Positions 22,523 to 30,585 of a stretch of DNA of 40,360 nt are shown piece by piece (position 1 is the stretch's first letter; each line of letters opens with the position of its first letter). This DNA is from Vasconcelosia minhoensis LEGE 07310 (GTDB lineage: Bacteria > Cyanobacteriota > Cyanobacteriia > Phormidesmidales > Phormidesmidaceae), in NCBI RefSeq assembly GCF_015207255.1, contig NZ_JADEXG010000050.1, positions 1 to 40,360 on the forward strand, written 5' to 3'. A program made the position numbers and the translations under genes. Under the pieces are notes generated by a model, which had not been told where the DNA came from, did no database searches, and was given only the letters and a program-made list of their open reading frames with translations.

Positions 22523-24280
22523 ATGAAACTGACCATGAGAATGCGGGCTGGGCGGCTGGTGCGGGGGGTAATACTATTCGCGATTGCGCTTGCCCTCGCC
22601 CTCAGTCCGCTCTATCTTCACCGTCCAGCTGCCGCTCAGATTTCCTTGAGCGGCGGCAGCAATAGCGCTCAGGCCGTCGTCAACTGGGTTTATTTGGATG
22701 GATACAAAGTTTTTCAAGTCGCAGCGCCACAGGCGGCGGTTGGCAGTCGGGTTAGGCGAGTCGAGAAAAACTTTAAGCAGATCCGAGACGAGTATCTGCA
22801 AGCGGATAGCCCCGATATTCGCTTTACAACTGAGCCTATGGGACGAGACGACCTGCCAGCAGTTTTTATCAATAGCAGCTACCTATTCACCCTGACCGAA
22901 GCTGACGCCAGGATGCAAGGCACATTGCCCTGGTCGCTGGTGGAGGACTTGCAGCAGTCCATTCCCAATGCCCTCAGACAAGCCTGGCAGCAGCGGCAGC
23001 CCGAGTATCTACGGCGCCAGGGTATCATTGCGGGCGCGATCGCGCTAGCGGCAGCGGTCATGGTTGCCATCATTGAGTATGGCCAGCGGCAATCGCCAGG
23101 CCGCTATGGCCTAGTGGGCTGGCTGCTGCGGATCAGTCCTAGGGAGTTAGACGATCGGCAGCGAGAGCATTTGCGAGAGGCGCAGCAGCGCAGTCTACAG
23201 CTTCTGCAGCTGCTCATTATCGCAGGTGCCAGCCTGCTAATTCTGTGGCTGTTCCCCATGACTCGGCCCTTTTGCCTCAAAGCAATCAACGGGTTAAAAA
23301 TTCCCTTTGTGATTTTGGTGCTATTGATTGTTGCCTATGTCGGCGCTCGTCTCAGCTTTGCGTTCATCGAAAATCTCTCCTCAGGACTGGTAAACGAAAG
23401 CCTATCGGCAATCCAAAACTCTCGCCGTACGGAGCTGCGTGTCTCTACCATTACCAGCGTGCTCAAAAATGTTGCGACTTTTGTTTGGATTGTCATCGGA
23501 CTGCTGGTGGCACTGGCCCTAGTCGGGATTAACCTGGGCCTGCTCATTGCCAGCTTTAGCGTGATTGGTCTAGCCCTATCGCTGATCTTTCGCAATCTGG
23601 TCACAGGCGCAGTCAACAGCTTTTTCATTATTCTGGAAGACCAGTATGCGATTGGCGATGTGATTGCGCTGGAGGACGTGGCCGGAGGACTGAGCGGCCT
23701 AGTCGAGAATCTCAATCTGCGGATTACCCAGCTTCGGGATGCTTCTGGACGGCTGATTACGGTGCCGATGAGTCAGATTTCTGCGGTTGCCAATTTCTCT
23801 CATGAGTGGGCCAGGGCCGATCTCAAGATTCCAATTCCCTATCACTCTGATGTGAACAAGGCGCTAGAGATCGTTCGCTCGACTGCCGAAGAGATGTACC
23901 GTGATGCTGAATGGCAGTCGCTGATCTTAGAACCAGTTGAGGTTTTGGGCATTGAGGATTTTGGCGATCGCGGCCCGGTGGTGCGGGTCTGGATCAAAAC
24001 GCAGCCGATCAAACAGTGGGATGTCTCTAGAGAATTCCACCGCCGCCTGAAGCTGGCCTTCGACGCCGCTGAAATAACGGTTCCCGCCCAGCAGCAGGAG
24101 ATCTGGGTGCGGCCTGCCACCGATATGCAGTTTCAGCTAGACGGTCTGACTGACAATAGCGATAGCAATGGAGACAGTCGCGGTCAGGAAACCGCCACCA
24201 TTGGCGCAACGCCCGAAGCTGGGAAGCAGGACAGTCAGGACGAGGGCGAAATTGCGGCTGAGGCAGCCGAGGGGGATTAG
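22523..24280 (+). CDS. MscS-family mechanosensitive channel, large cyanobacterial type
   Basis: A 585-residue protein. A signal peptide (about 1-38, ending HRPAAAQ) leads to a periplasmic domain of about 130 residues. Membrane helices follow near 167-185, 230-245, 262-282 and 315-340, and then the pore helix with LGLLIASFSVIGLALSLIF. The beta domain reads AVNSFFIILEDQYAIGDVIA and LRITQLRDASGRLITVPMSQ, followed by the MscS C-terminal cage (KIPIPYHSDVNKALEIV). An acidic tail with DSNGDSRGQE closes it. The channel would open under membrane tension to release solutes. The 275 bp upstream hold a weak AGGGC/GCCCT hairpin and an AT-rich TATTAT stretch but no gene. Confidence 0.93.
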   Translation: MKLTMRMRAGRLVRGVILFAIALALALSPLYLHRPAAAQISLSGGSNSAQAVVNWVYLDGYKVFQVAAPQAAVGSRVRRVEKNFKQIRDEYLQADSPDIRFTTEPMGRDDLPAVFINSSYLFTLTEADARMQGTLPWSLVEDLQQSIPNALRQAWQQRQPEYLRRQGIIAGAIALAAAVMVAIIEYGQRQSPGRYGLVGWLLRISPRELDDRQREHLREAQQRSLQLLQLLIIAGASLLILWLFPMTRPFCLKAINGLKIPFVILVLLIVAYVGARLSFAFIENLSSGLVNESLSAIQNSRRTELRVSTITSVLKNVATFVWIVIGLLVALALVGINLGLLIASFSVIGLALSLIFRNLVTGAVNSFFIILEDQYAIGDVIALEDVAGGLSGLVENLNLRITQLRDASGRLITVPMSQISAVANFSHEWARADLKIPIPYHSDVNKALEIVRSTAEEMYRDAEWQSLILEPVEVLGIEDFGDRGPVVRVWIKTQPIKQWDVSREFHRRLKLAFDAAEITVPAQQQEIWVRPATDMQFQLDGLTDNSDSNGDSRGQETATIGATPEAGKQDSQDEGEIAAEAAEGD

Positions 24281-24441
24281 CCCGCCACTGGACAACGCCT
24301 GCGGTCTGAGCTGCTGGACACCCCCTGGACAACCCCCAGCAACGATCGGGAAAAGTATTGGCAGTTAGCCCCAGCAGCAGCCTGGACCGTGGCCCAAATT
24401 GGTCAATCAGAACCTGAAACATAGATTGCTGCGGTGCACGA

Positions 24442-24672
24442 CTATGATTTTTTGGAAAGCAGGTCTTCACGATACTGCTTTGGCACCAGGTAGAGGAACA
24501 AAAACCACCAGACCATCACGAATAGAAATACCGGCGTTACCAGCCACAGCCGATGGGTCAGGAGCCAAACTGCCGCTGGCATGGCGATGCCCGTCAGCAC
24601 AATAGACCAGGGCTGACACCACCAGGGCTTGAGCTGCCAAAGCGAGTCGGGTGGAGGAGTTGAATCGGTCAT
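24442..24672 (-). CDS. Small membrane protein, DUF6737-like
   Basis: A 76-residue protein starting at the ATG at 24672; a longer frame back to 24744 exists but has no support. The layout SLWQLKPWWCQPWSIVLTG, a membrane helix, then HRLWLVTPVFLFVMVWWFLF and VPKQYRE fits my recollection of the DUF6737 family of small cyanobacterial proteins. It has two membrane helices at about 20-38 and 42-62. The function is unknown. It lies behind a decayed phosphoribosyltransferase fragment on the same strand. Confidence 0.75.
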   Translation of the reverse strand: MTDSTPPPDSLWQLKPWWCQPWSIVLTGIAMPAAVWLLTHRLWLVTPVFLFVMVWWFLFLYLVPKQYREDLLSKKS

Positions 24673-24779
24673 GATGCAAAGTCTGTATGCGATTAAGGAG
24701 CCATCGTATCGGCCAGAGGAATCCAGCCCCCTCTGTTTTAGCAAATAGCGGACACCTAATCGGCACTCGGACGAGCTGC

Positions 24780-24950
24780 GGCCACTTTGGGTCAGTATCG
24801 GCCAGCTTTTGCACCCAGACGTTGGTTTCCTTCACCGCGTAGACCATGCCCAGGGTCGGCATCCCCACCACTACTTCGGGCTGCCAGTCGCGCACCCTAT
24901 CGGCCATAAAGGTGGTCAGCCGGTCTTGGACATTCTACAGACATTGGCAA
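24780..24950 (-). pseudogene. Phosphoribosyltransferase-like remnant
   Basis: The minus strand encodes DRLTTFMADRVRDWQPEVVV and continues with GMPTLGMVYA. This is the segment that precedes and enters the first beta strand of a cyanobacterial phosphoribosyltransferase family (PDVVVGLPTLGLxxA). The following residues (VKETNVWVQKLADTDPKWPQ) do not continue that family, and the PRPP-binding loop is missing. The frame runs on into the next gene, which makes it a decayed copy. Confidence 0.55.
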
Positions 24951-25072
24951 ATCCAATCTGTAGGCATCGCTAGTTTTTGCAGGCTTTACGACAACCACTA
25001 GCAGCCCTAGAAGCTAGACGACACAAAATCTAATACGCATAAAGTTGCCCAGCCAATGTTCTGCAAAATGAA

Positions 25073-25091
25073 TAATACTATTATGGTATTA
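25073..25091. promoter_or_regulatory. Near-palindromic operator candidate upstream of the AbrB-type antitoxin
   Basis: TAATACTATTATGGTATTA has 9-nt arms that pair apart from one G.T, around a single central base. It lies 41 bp before the antitoxin ATG. AbrB/MazE-type antitoxins repress their own operons through such sites, so this is a likely autoregulatory operator. Confidence 0.5.
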
Positions 25092-25132
25092 CCCCTGCGA
25101 TGTCAAAATTGGCGATTTGGAGGATAGATACT

Positions 25133-25357
25133 ATGCGGGTAACGACGAAGGGGCAGGTTACCATCCCTAGAAAAATCAGGGAGGTTTTAGGAATCACGCC
25201 TGAGACTGAGGTTGATTTCGTAGAGGAGAACGGTAGGTTTTATATTGTCAAAACGAGCCAACCAGCGTTTACCAGCAAGTTCAAAAAGCTTAGAGGCATC
25301 GCCACTACAGCCATGTCTACTGACGAAATCATGAGCCTGACCAGAGAACGGGTGTGA
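25133..25357 (+). CDS. AbrB/MazE-type (SpoVT-like) antitoxin
   Basis: A 74-residue protein starting at the ATG at 25133, with GGAGG 9 nt upstream; a frame 11 codons longer has no such site. The first 45 residues, MRVTTKGQVTIPRKIREVLG and onward, are a textbook swapped-hairpin AbrB DNA-binding domain. The tail (about 46-74, FKKLRGIATTAMSTDEIMSL) would bind and block the PIN toxin. It overlaps the toxin gene by four bases, which couples their translation. Confidence 0.92.
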   Translation: MRVTTKGQVTIPRKIREVLGITPETEVDFVEENGRFYIVKTSQPAFTSKFKKLRGIATTAMSTDEIMSLTRERV

Positions 25358-25764
25358 ATGGCGTTTTCATTGACTCCTGCGTGCTGCTAGATCTGTTTAC
25401 TGCCGATCCGAACTGGGCAGACTGGTCAGAAGATGTGCTGGAACGCTATAGCCAAACCAATACCTTGTACATCAACTCGATTGTCTATGCCGAAGTCTCC
25501 ATTGGCTTTGGCAGGATAGAGGATGTAGAAAACGCGATCGCCCAGATGGATATTAAAGTGATAGAAATCCCTCGTGAGGCGCTGTTTTTAGCGGGAAAAG
25601 TTTTTCTCAAGTATCGAGAAAACAAAGGTACCAAACGTTCGCCGCTACCTGACTTCTTTATTGGTTCCCATGTATCAGTCTCAGATTTTGCCCTGGTGAC
25701 TAGAGACCCTAAGCCCTACAGGACTTATTTTCCAAAGGCCAAGCTAATCTGTCCTGGGCTTTAG
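25354..25764 (+). CDS. vapC: PIN-domain toxin, VapC family
   Basis: A 136-residue PIN domain starting at GTG within the antitoxin stop (GTGA overlap). Acidic site residues are D7 (FIDSCVLLD), E47 (YAEVSIG), D100 (LPDFFIG) and D118 (TRDPKPYRTYFP). The RSPLPDFFIGSHVSV and TRDPKPYRTYFP segments are characteristic of PIN toxins paired with AbrB-type antitoxins. It would cleave RNA when released from its antitoxin. Confidence 0.92.
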   Translation: MNGVFIDSCVLLDLFTADPNWADWSEDVLERYSQTNTLYINSIVYAEVSIGFGRIEDVENAIAQMDIKVIEIPREALFLAGKVFLKYRENKGTKRSPLPDFFIGSHVSVSDFALVTRDPKPYRTYFPKAKLICPGL

Positions 25765-25989
25765 AGTGACCGATCTGTCCGCCCATGGTTGAACGCTAGG
25801 GCAGCGTGGGTAAACCGCCGCAGGTGCTGGACATTCAAGCTGAGGAGTTGGGTCTGAATCTATTAGGAATCGAAGTCAGCCTGGTTTAGAAGCGCCCATA
25901 CGGGGTATTTTGACTGGGTGTAGTTAGATGCGGACCATCGCTTTGATGCAGCGCCTAGCTGCCTAAATTGAGTTGCCAGCGGAACTTGC

Positions 25990-26226
25990 ATGGAACAGAG
26001 TCAGCTGAACTGGATCGCAAACTTCATCTGGGGGATAGCGGACGATGTCCTCCGTGACCTCTATGTCCGGGGCAAGTATCGCGACGTCATTTTGCCGATG
26101 ACGGTGCTGCGCCGTCTGGATGCTGAGCTAGAGGCGACGAAGCAGGCGGTGCTGGAAATGAAGGCGACGCTAGACTGGCAGGCAGTGGGCTTCTGGGCGC
26201 GACCAACCCGTGTAGTCTCTCGCTAG
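25990..26226 (+). pseudogene. hsdM (type I restriction methylase) N-terminal remnant
   Basis: The frame encodes NWIANFIWGIADDVLRDLYV and then GKYRDVILPMTVLRRLDAEL followed by EATKQAVLEMKATLD, the N-terminal helical domain of type I methylase subunits. The match ends near 26180. From there the remaining codons are the antisense of an opposite-strand transposase fragment. The SAM-binding NPPF domain and the S and R subunits are missing, so the system is dead here. The upstream 225 bp (25765-25989) hold no recognisable gene. Confidence 0.8.
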
Positions 26227-26403
26227 AACAATCGGGGGCTGCCTCGGAATCTGCTCACAGTAGAGGTGCATTATGCGCTGCCGTTGGGGCCGACTATCTT
26301 GAAGGGACTCATACAGGTTTGGCCAGCGACGGCGAAACAGGGGCGATTGGGAGAGTTCGGCGAAGCTGTAGGCATGACGGGTCAATTCTGCCTTTCGATT
26401 CAA
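26170..26403 (-). pseudogene. DDE transposase N-terminal remnant (IS701-like)
   Basis: The minus strand encodes NRKAELTRHAYSFAELSQSP and then FRRRWPNLYESLQDSRPQRQ followed by LARDYTGWSRPEAHCL. It then stops at the junction with the hsdM remnant. The ELTRHAYSFAEL opening and the DxTGWSRP segment are typical of a cyanobacterial DDE transposase group that I associate with IS701-like elements; the exact family is uncertain. Only the first ~75 residues remain and the start is TTG, so it is not functional. Confidence 0.6.
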
Positions 26404-26590
26404 TAAATGTATTCCGAAAGTTCCTACATTTTTTCTGTAAGCATAGATACCGTTAATGCGTATGCATCAGCAGTTCATAAAAGAGAATTCTTAAGATAGA
26501 AAATAAGAGCTTAAGAGAGAAAAGGGAGCAAAGAAGTAATCCCTGCACACCTGCCGCCTGCAAAGTATTCTTTAGGGACAGACCAGAGCT

Positions 26591-28039
26591 ATGAGTCTAG
26601 CAGCATATCATATCGGATTTGAGACTTTAGACCAGGAAGTAACAGATGTAGACCTGAAGCTTCAGGGCACTCTACCAGACTGGCTGACAGGCAATCTGCT
26701 GCGAACTGGCCCTGCAAAGTTTGAGGTGGGCGAGCAAGCTTACCGGCACTGGTTCGATGGGCTGGCAATGCTTCATCGATTTTCATTTGAATCTGGCAAA
26801 ATTCGCTATACCAATCGTTTCTTGCAGAGTGGCAGCTATCAGGATGCGATGGAAACGGGGCAGATTCACAGCGGTGAATTTGGTACGGTGCCTCAGCGAT
26901 CGCTCCTTACCCGCCTGCTGACAATGCTGGTTGATCGACCTTTAACAGACAATGGAAATGTCAACGTGACGGCGATCGCCAACCAGACCGTCGCCGTCAC
27001 CGAAGCACCTGCGCCAGTTGCCTTTGACCCTACCACCTTAGAGACCCTCGGCAGATTTGAATATGCCGACGACCTGGCTGGACAATCAACCACTGCCCAT
27101 CCCCATTTTGACCCTAAGCGCCAGCAAATTATCAGCTATCAGGTTCAGTTTGGTCGCGATAGTGCCTACGCCTTTTACACGATTGAGACAGCGGAAAAAC
27201 AGAGATCCTTACTGGCAAAAGTTCCAGTTGACAAGCCTGCCTACACCCACAGCTTTCCTATCAGCGAGCGATACATTGTTTTCATAGAGTGTCCCTTGGT
27301 CGTCGACCCGCTCAGGCTAGCGACGATGCGCTTTCATCAAACGCCCTTTATCGAAAACTACCAGTGGCGTCCAGAGCGAGGCACGCGCTTTCACATTATT
27401 GACCGAGAAAGGGGTGAGCGAGTGAATACCTGCGAAGGGGATCCCTTTTTTGCATTTCACTATGTCAACGCCTTTGAACAAAACGGTCATATCGTTGTAG
27501 ATGCATCCAGCTATCCAGATGCGACCATTATTGATGACTTTTATTTGGATAATCTTCGCTCCGATACCGGAACCCTACAAAAGGGTCAGCTCACTCGCTA
27601 CCGCGTACCGCTTCAAGGAAAATCCGTCGTCAGCGCTGAATCGCTTGCCGACGTACAAATGGAGTTTCCACGCATTCACTACGAGCGCTGCAATGCTCAG
27701 CCCTATCAGTTTGCCTATGGCGGTGATAATCAGCAGCCCGATGGCTTTATCGATCAGCTCGCCAAAGTAAATGTAAACACGGGCGACACAAAGCTGTGGC
27801 GGCAGCAGGACTGCTATCCGGGTGAACCGGTTTTTGTCGCCGCTCCCGGCGGAGTAACAGAAGACGAAGGGGTGATTCTTTCGCTGGTATTAGATGCGAG
27901 CAGGCGTCAAACATTTCTACTGGTACTAAACGCTCAGTCGTTTGAAGAAATAGGCCGAGCTAAAGTGCCCCATATCATCCCCTTCAACTTTCACGGACAG
28001 TTCATCAGCGATGCGGCTCCTAACCAGGCGTACCATTGA
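26591..28039 (+). CDS. Carotenoid cleavage oxygenase (RPE65 family)
   Basis: A 482-residue non-haem iron dioxygenase. The four iron-binding histidines are in place: H170 (TTAHPHFDP), H220 (YTHSF), H290 (FAFHYVNAF) and H468 (FNFHGQF). The opening LQGTLPDWLTGNLLRTGPAKFEV and the HWFDGLAMLHRF motif are standard. The enzyme splits a double bond in a carotenoid or apocarotenoid to give aldehydes. The ASYPDAT and CYPGEPVFV segments resemble BCO-like rather than Diox1-like members, but the substrate cannot be set from sequence. The 187-bp upstream gap is AT-rich, with two CTTAAG-centred repeats near 26490-26515, and may hold the promoter. It is followed after 69 bp by a polymer-forming membrane protein on the same strand. 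Confidence 0.92.
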   Translation: MSLAAYHIGFETLDQEVTDVDLKLQGTLPDWLTGNLLRTGPAKFEVGEQAYRHWFDGLAMLHRFSFESGKIRYTNRFLQSGSYQDAMETGQIHSGEFGTVPQRSLLTRLLTMLVDRPLTDNGNVNVTAIANQTVAVTEAPAPVAFDPTTLETLGRFEYADDLAGQSTTAHPHFDPKRQQIISYQVQFGRDSAYAFYTIETAEKQRSLLAKVPVDKPAYTHSFPISERYIVFIECPLVVDPLRLATMRFHQTPFIENYQWRPERGTRFHIIDRERGERVNTCEGDPFFAFHYVNAFEQNGHIVVDASSYPDATIIDDFYLDNLRSDTGTLQKGQLTRYRVPLQGKSVVSAESLADVQMEFPRIHYERCNAQPYQFAYGGDNQQPDGFIDQLAKVNVNTGDTKLWRQQDCYPGEPVFVAAPGGVTEDEGVILSLVLDASRRQTFLLVLNAQSFEEIGRAKVPHIIPFNFHGQFISDAAPNQAYH

Positions 28040-28108
28040 GCTCACACCTTAACTTGAAGTAAACATCCTTCAGCTTTACTCAATTTATCATCAAGTGGAG
28101 AAAAGAAG

Positions 28109-29431
28109 ATGCGACAGTTATCACCCGCGAACTGGCAAAGATTTTCAGCGCTTGCTGGATTGCTACTACTAGTCAGCCTATTTCTATATTTGCGCCTGCC
28201 TGCGTCTAGCTGGGCGATGGAAAGCCGCAGCGGCGAGCAAGTAACGATCGCTCAAAACGAAGTGATCGAGGATGACTTGTACGTATCTGGAGCTGTGGTG
28301 ACAATTGATGGTACGGTGCGAGGAGATGTAATTGGGGCAGGTCGCCAGATTACCGTGAACGGGACTGTCGAGGGTGATTTGACTGCTGCCGGTCGGACGA
28401 TTGTAATCGACGGTACGATTGACGACGATGTGCGCATAGCAGGGCAGGTCTTGCAGTTAGGTGAGAATGCTCAGATTGGCGATGACGTGGTGGCAGCGGG
28501 CGCAAGTTTGGAGAGCATGGCGGGTAGCGCGATCTCTGGCGATTTATCATTTAGGGGGGCACAAGCGCTATTAGCTGGCACCGTACAGCAGGACTTTAGG
28601 GGGGCAATGGCGGCTTTAGAACTGCAAGGAACCGTTGACGGAAATGCCAGTGTTGACGTCGGCGGGGAAGGTGATCGCCCCCAAGTCGCGCTGCGGGTTG
28701 ATCTGCCTTTCCTCTCTCCGCCGCCTGTGGCAGTGCCCGCTGTTGCAGGGGGTCTGACGGTCACCGACTCAGCCCAGATAGCGGGCACGCTCAACTATCG
28801 ATCTCGCAGCGAAGCCGAGATCGCACCGGACGCCCAAATCGCAGGCGGTGCAAATCGCGAAATAGTCGAATCAGCTACGCCTCGATCGGCCTTGATTGTG
28901 TGGGACCTCGTACAGCGCTGGATAACGCTGCTGTTGGTAGGGGTGCTGATATTCTGGGTGGCCCCGGGCTGGATGAATCGCTTAACGACGACTGTTCAAG
29001 CTAAGCCGCTGGCCAGCCTGGGTTGGGGGATTGCAGGCTTGCTCATCGTGGGGGTGCTAGCGATCGCCATCCCGGCAGTCACCATTCTCCTAACCGCTCT
29101 CCTAGGTCCCTTCCTATGGAATTTAGGCATCTTGATTTTGGGCGTCGGCCTCCTGACAAATATCTTGTTAGTCGTAAGCTTCTTGCTGTTTATCGGGTAT
29201 GTGCCTGCAATCATTCTCAGTTCTGCAACAGGACAACGGCTACTGTATGCCACTCGGAGCGACCAACGATCAAAGCGGATTGCACCGCTTGCTGTAGGAC
29301 TGCTCTTTTTTGTTCTATTGACGGCTATCCCCATACTGGGTAATTTTATCTATTCAGCTGTTGTTGTTCTAGGCGTAGGAGCCCTTTTAATTTGGGGGCG
29401 GACAGGATCAAAGCCGACTGCGATCGCCTAA
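28109..29431 (+). CDS. Polymer-forming (bactofilin-like) domain protein with C-terminal membrane helices
   Basis: A 440-residue protein with GGAGA before the ATG. A signal or anchor helix occupies about 13-30. Residues about 45-170 form a right-handed beta-helix with repeated units such as VVTIDGTVRGDVIGAGRQIT and VEGDLTAAGRTIVIDGTIDD, the bactofilin/polymer-forming pattern. A linker follows, then five or six membrane helices from about 275 to 430. Bactofilin-like domains self-assemble; here the domain would lie outside the membrane. The function is unknown; a scaffold or adhesion role is inference. It is probably co-transcribed with the carotenoid oxygenase. Confidence 0.85.
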   Translation: MRQLSPANWQRFSALAGLLLLVSLFLYLRLPASSWAMESRSGEQVTIAQNEVIEDDLYVSGAVVTIDGTVRGDVIGAGRQITVNGTVEGDLTAAGRTIVIDGTIDDDVRIAGQVLQLGENAQIGDDVVAAGASLESMAGSAISGDLSFRGAQALLAGTVQQDFRGAMAALELQGTVDGNASVDVGGEGDRPQVALRVDLPFLSPPPVAVPAVAGGLTVTDSAQIAGTLNYRSRSEAEIAPDAQIAGGANREIVESATPRSALIVWDLVQRWITLLLVGVLIFWVAPGWMNRLTTTVQAKPLASLGWGIAGLLIVGVLAIAIPAVTILLTALLGPFLWNLGILILGVGLLTNILLVVSFLLFIGYVPAIILSSATGQRLLYATRSDQRSKRIAPLAVGLLFFVLLTAIPILGNFIYSAVVVLGVGALLIWGRTGSKPTAIA

Positions 29432-29710
29432 TAGCAGCATAGGAATCACGTCATGCGAGCTGTTTTGTGAATGTAGAAATACTTTACGGCTGGGGATTCG
29501 GCGATTTCTTCGGCCCGGCGAACGACACGGGCCTTAAGAGTGCGCACGGTGAAGAACAACCTGATTACTGAGCGAGGGGGAAAATGGTGTACTTGCTGGC
29601 GGCGAACTGATACCAGCCGAGAAGGTAATCAATAAATGTGTGTTATTTAACTTTAGCTCTCTTGCTGATATTGAACTGATGTTTAGGATCGGGAGCATTG
29701 TGAGTCGACT
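29432..29710. other. Intergenic stretch with no clear gene
   Basis: This 279-bp gap carries a HIP1-free, mixed-composition sequence. The minus strand has a short open frame ending near 29450 with AEEIAESPAVKYFYIHKTAR, which reads like protein but has no start and no family I recognise. It may be a decayed gene end. No promoter or terminator stands out. Confidence 0.3.
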
Positions 29711-30214
29711 ATGCTAGATAACAAAATTGCCAATCTGTTTCAGATGGATAGCGCTACATGGGCGCGCCATGCCAACCCCTGGAGCGTGTTTACCCGCACC
29801 TCGGTGTTGCCGCTGCTGATTGTAGCGGTGTGGAGTCGAGTCTGGATTGGCGGGTGGTCCGTGGTGCTGGTCATCGTTGCCCTGGTTTGGAACTGGGTCA
29901 ACCCGCGCCTGTTTCCCAAACCAAAATCGACGAATAATTGGGCGTCTAGGGCCGTTCTGGGCGAACGGGTTTGGATTAATCGCGATACTGTGCCTATCCC
30001 AAAACATCATCGCCAGTTTCCGAACCTGCTAAATGCGATCGCATTTCTCGGCCTCCTGCTGGTCATCTGGGGGCTGATCGTCCTATCGGTCTGGCCTACA
30101 TTGATGGGCTTTGTGCTGACTCTGGTTGGCAAGTTCTGGTTCCTAGACCGCATGGTGTGGCTGTATAGCGACATGCAAGATGCCACCCCTGACTACCGGA
30201 GCTGGCTGTACTAA
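29711..30214 (+). CDS. DUF6653-like membrane protein
   Basis: A 167-residue protein starting at ATG. The features fit a small family known from cyanobacteria and archaea: MDSATWARHANPWSVFTRTS at the front, two adjacent membrane helices (about 32-60), WVNPRLFPKPKSTNNWASRA, GERVWINRDTVPIPKHHRQF, a third and fourth helix (about 108-145), and LDRMVWLYSDM at the end. The function is unknown. The family name is from recollection of this WARHANPWSVxTR signature. Confidence 0.8.
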   Translation: MLDNKIANLFQMDSATWARHANPWSVFTRTSVLPLLIVAVWSRVWIGGWSVVLVIVALVWNWVNPRLFPKPKSTNNWASRAVLGERVWINRDTVPIPKHHRQFPNLLNAIAFLGLLLVIWGLIVLSVWPTLMGFVLTLVGKFWFLDRMVWLYSDMQDATPDYRSWLY

Positions 30215-30216
30215 TG

Positions 30217-30509
30217 TCGAGCCATTCTCCGGTTTCTTGTCACAGTTCTGCCAAGCAGCTAGCCTTCTAGGCAATGCCATCCATCTCACCGGTCAGATCT
30301 GCTACGACCTGGACGGTCCAGATGCAGCACAGCGCCCTCAGCAGTTTGCCGCCGATTTTGCCGTGACCCGCTATCAAGCCAGTGGTGAACTTGATCGCAG
30401 CTTTGGTGACAATGGCATTGTTCCGCTCACGTCTGATCTCAACCAAAGCCATGCGATCGCCGCTCAGGGAGACACTATTTGGGTCGGCGGTAATACCGTT
30501 CAGCAGTAG
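30217..30509 (+). pseudogene. Delta-60 repeat protein remnant
   Basis: The plus strand reads DFAVTRYQASGELDRSFGDN, then GIVPLTSDLNQSHAIAAQGD and TIWVGGNTVQQ, then stops at 30507-30509. FAxxRYxxxGxLDxSFGxxGxV is the hallmark of delta-60 (beta-propeller) repeats. Only one repeat and part of a second survive, with no start codon after the preceding gene. It is a fragment of what was probably a larger secreted repeat protein. Confidence 0.6.
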
Positions 30510-30585
30510 CAATTTTGGTAACGAGGACCACCATTGTCTTTGTTGCCGCTAAGTTGAAGCTGTTTCGACATGAAAACCGCACGCT

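Noticed and set aside
24467-24907. A 146-residue protein covering the phosphoribosyltransferase-like segment
   Set aside because: Only its first ~35 residues match a family; the rest overlaps the real DUF6737-like gene in another frame. I kept it only as a remnant.
26490-26515. Two CTTAAG-centred repeats upstream of the carotenoid oxygenase as an operator
   Set aside because: The units are short and AT-rich, and such repeats are expected by chance in this gap.
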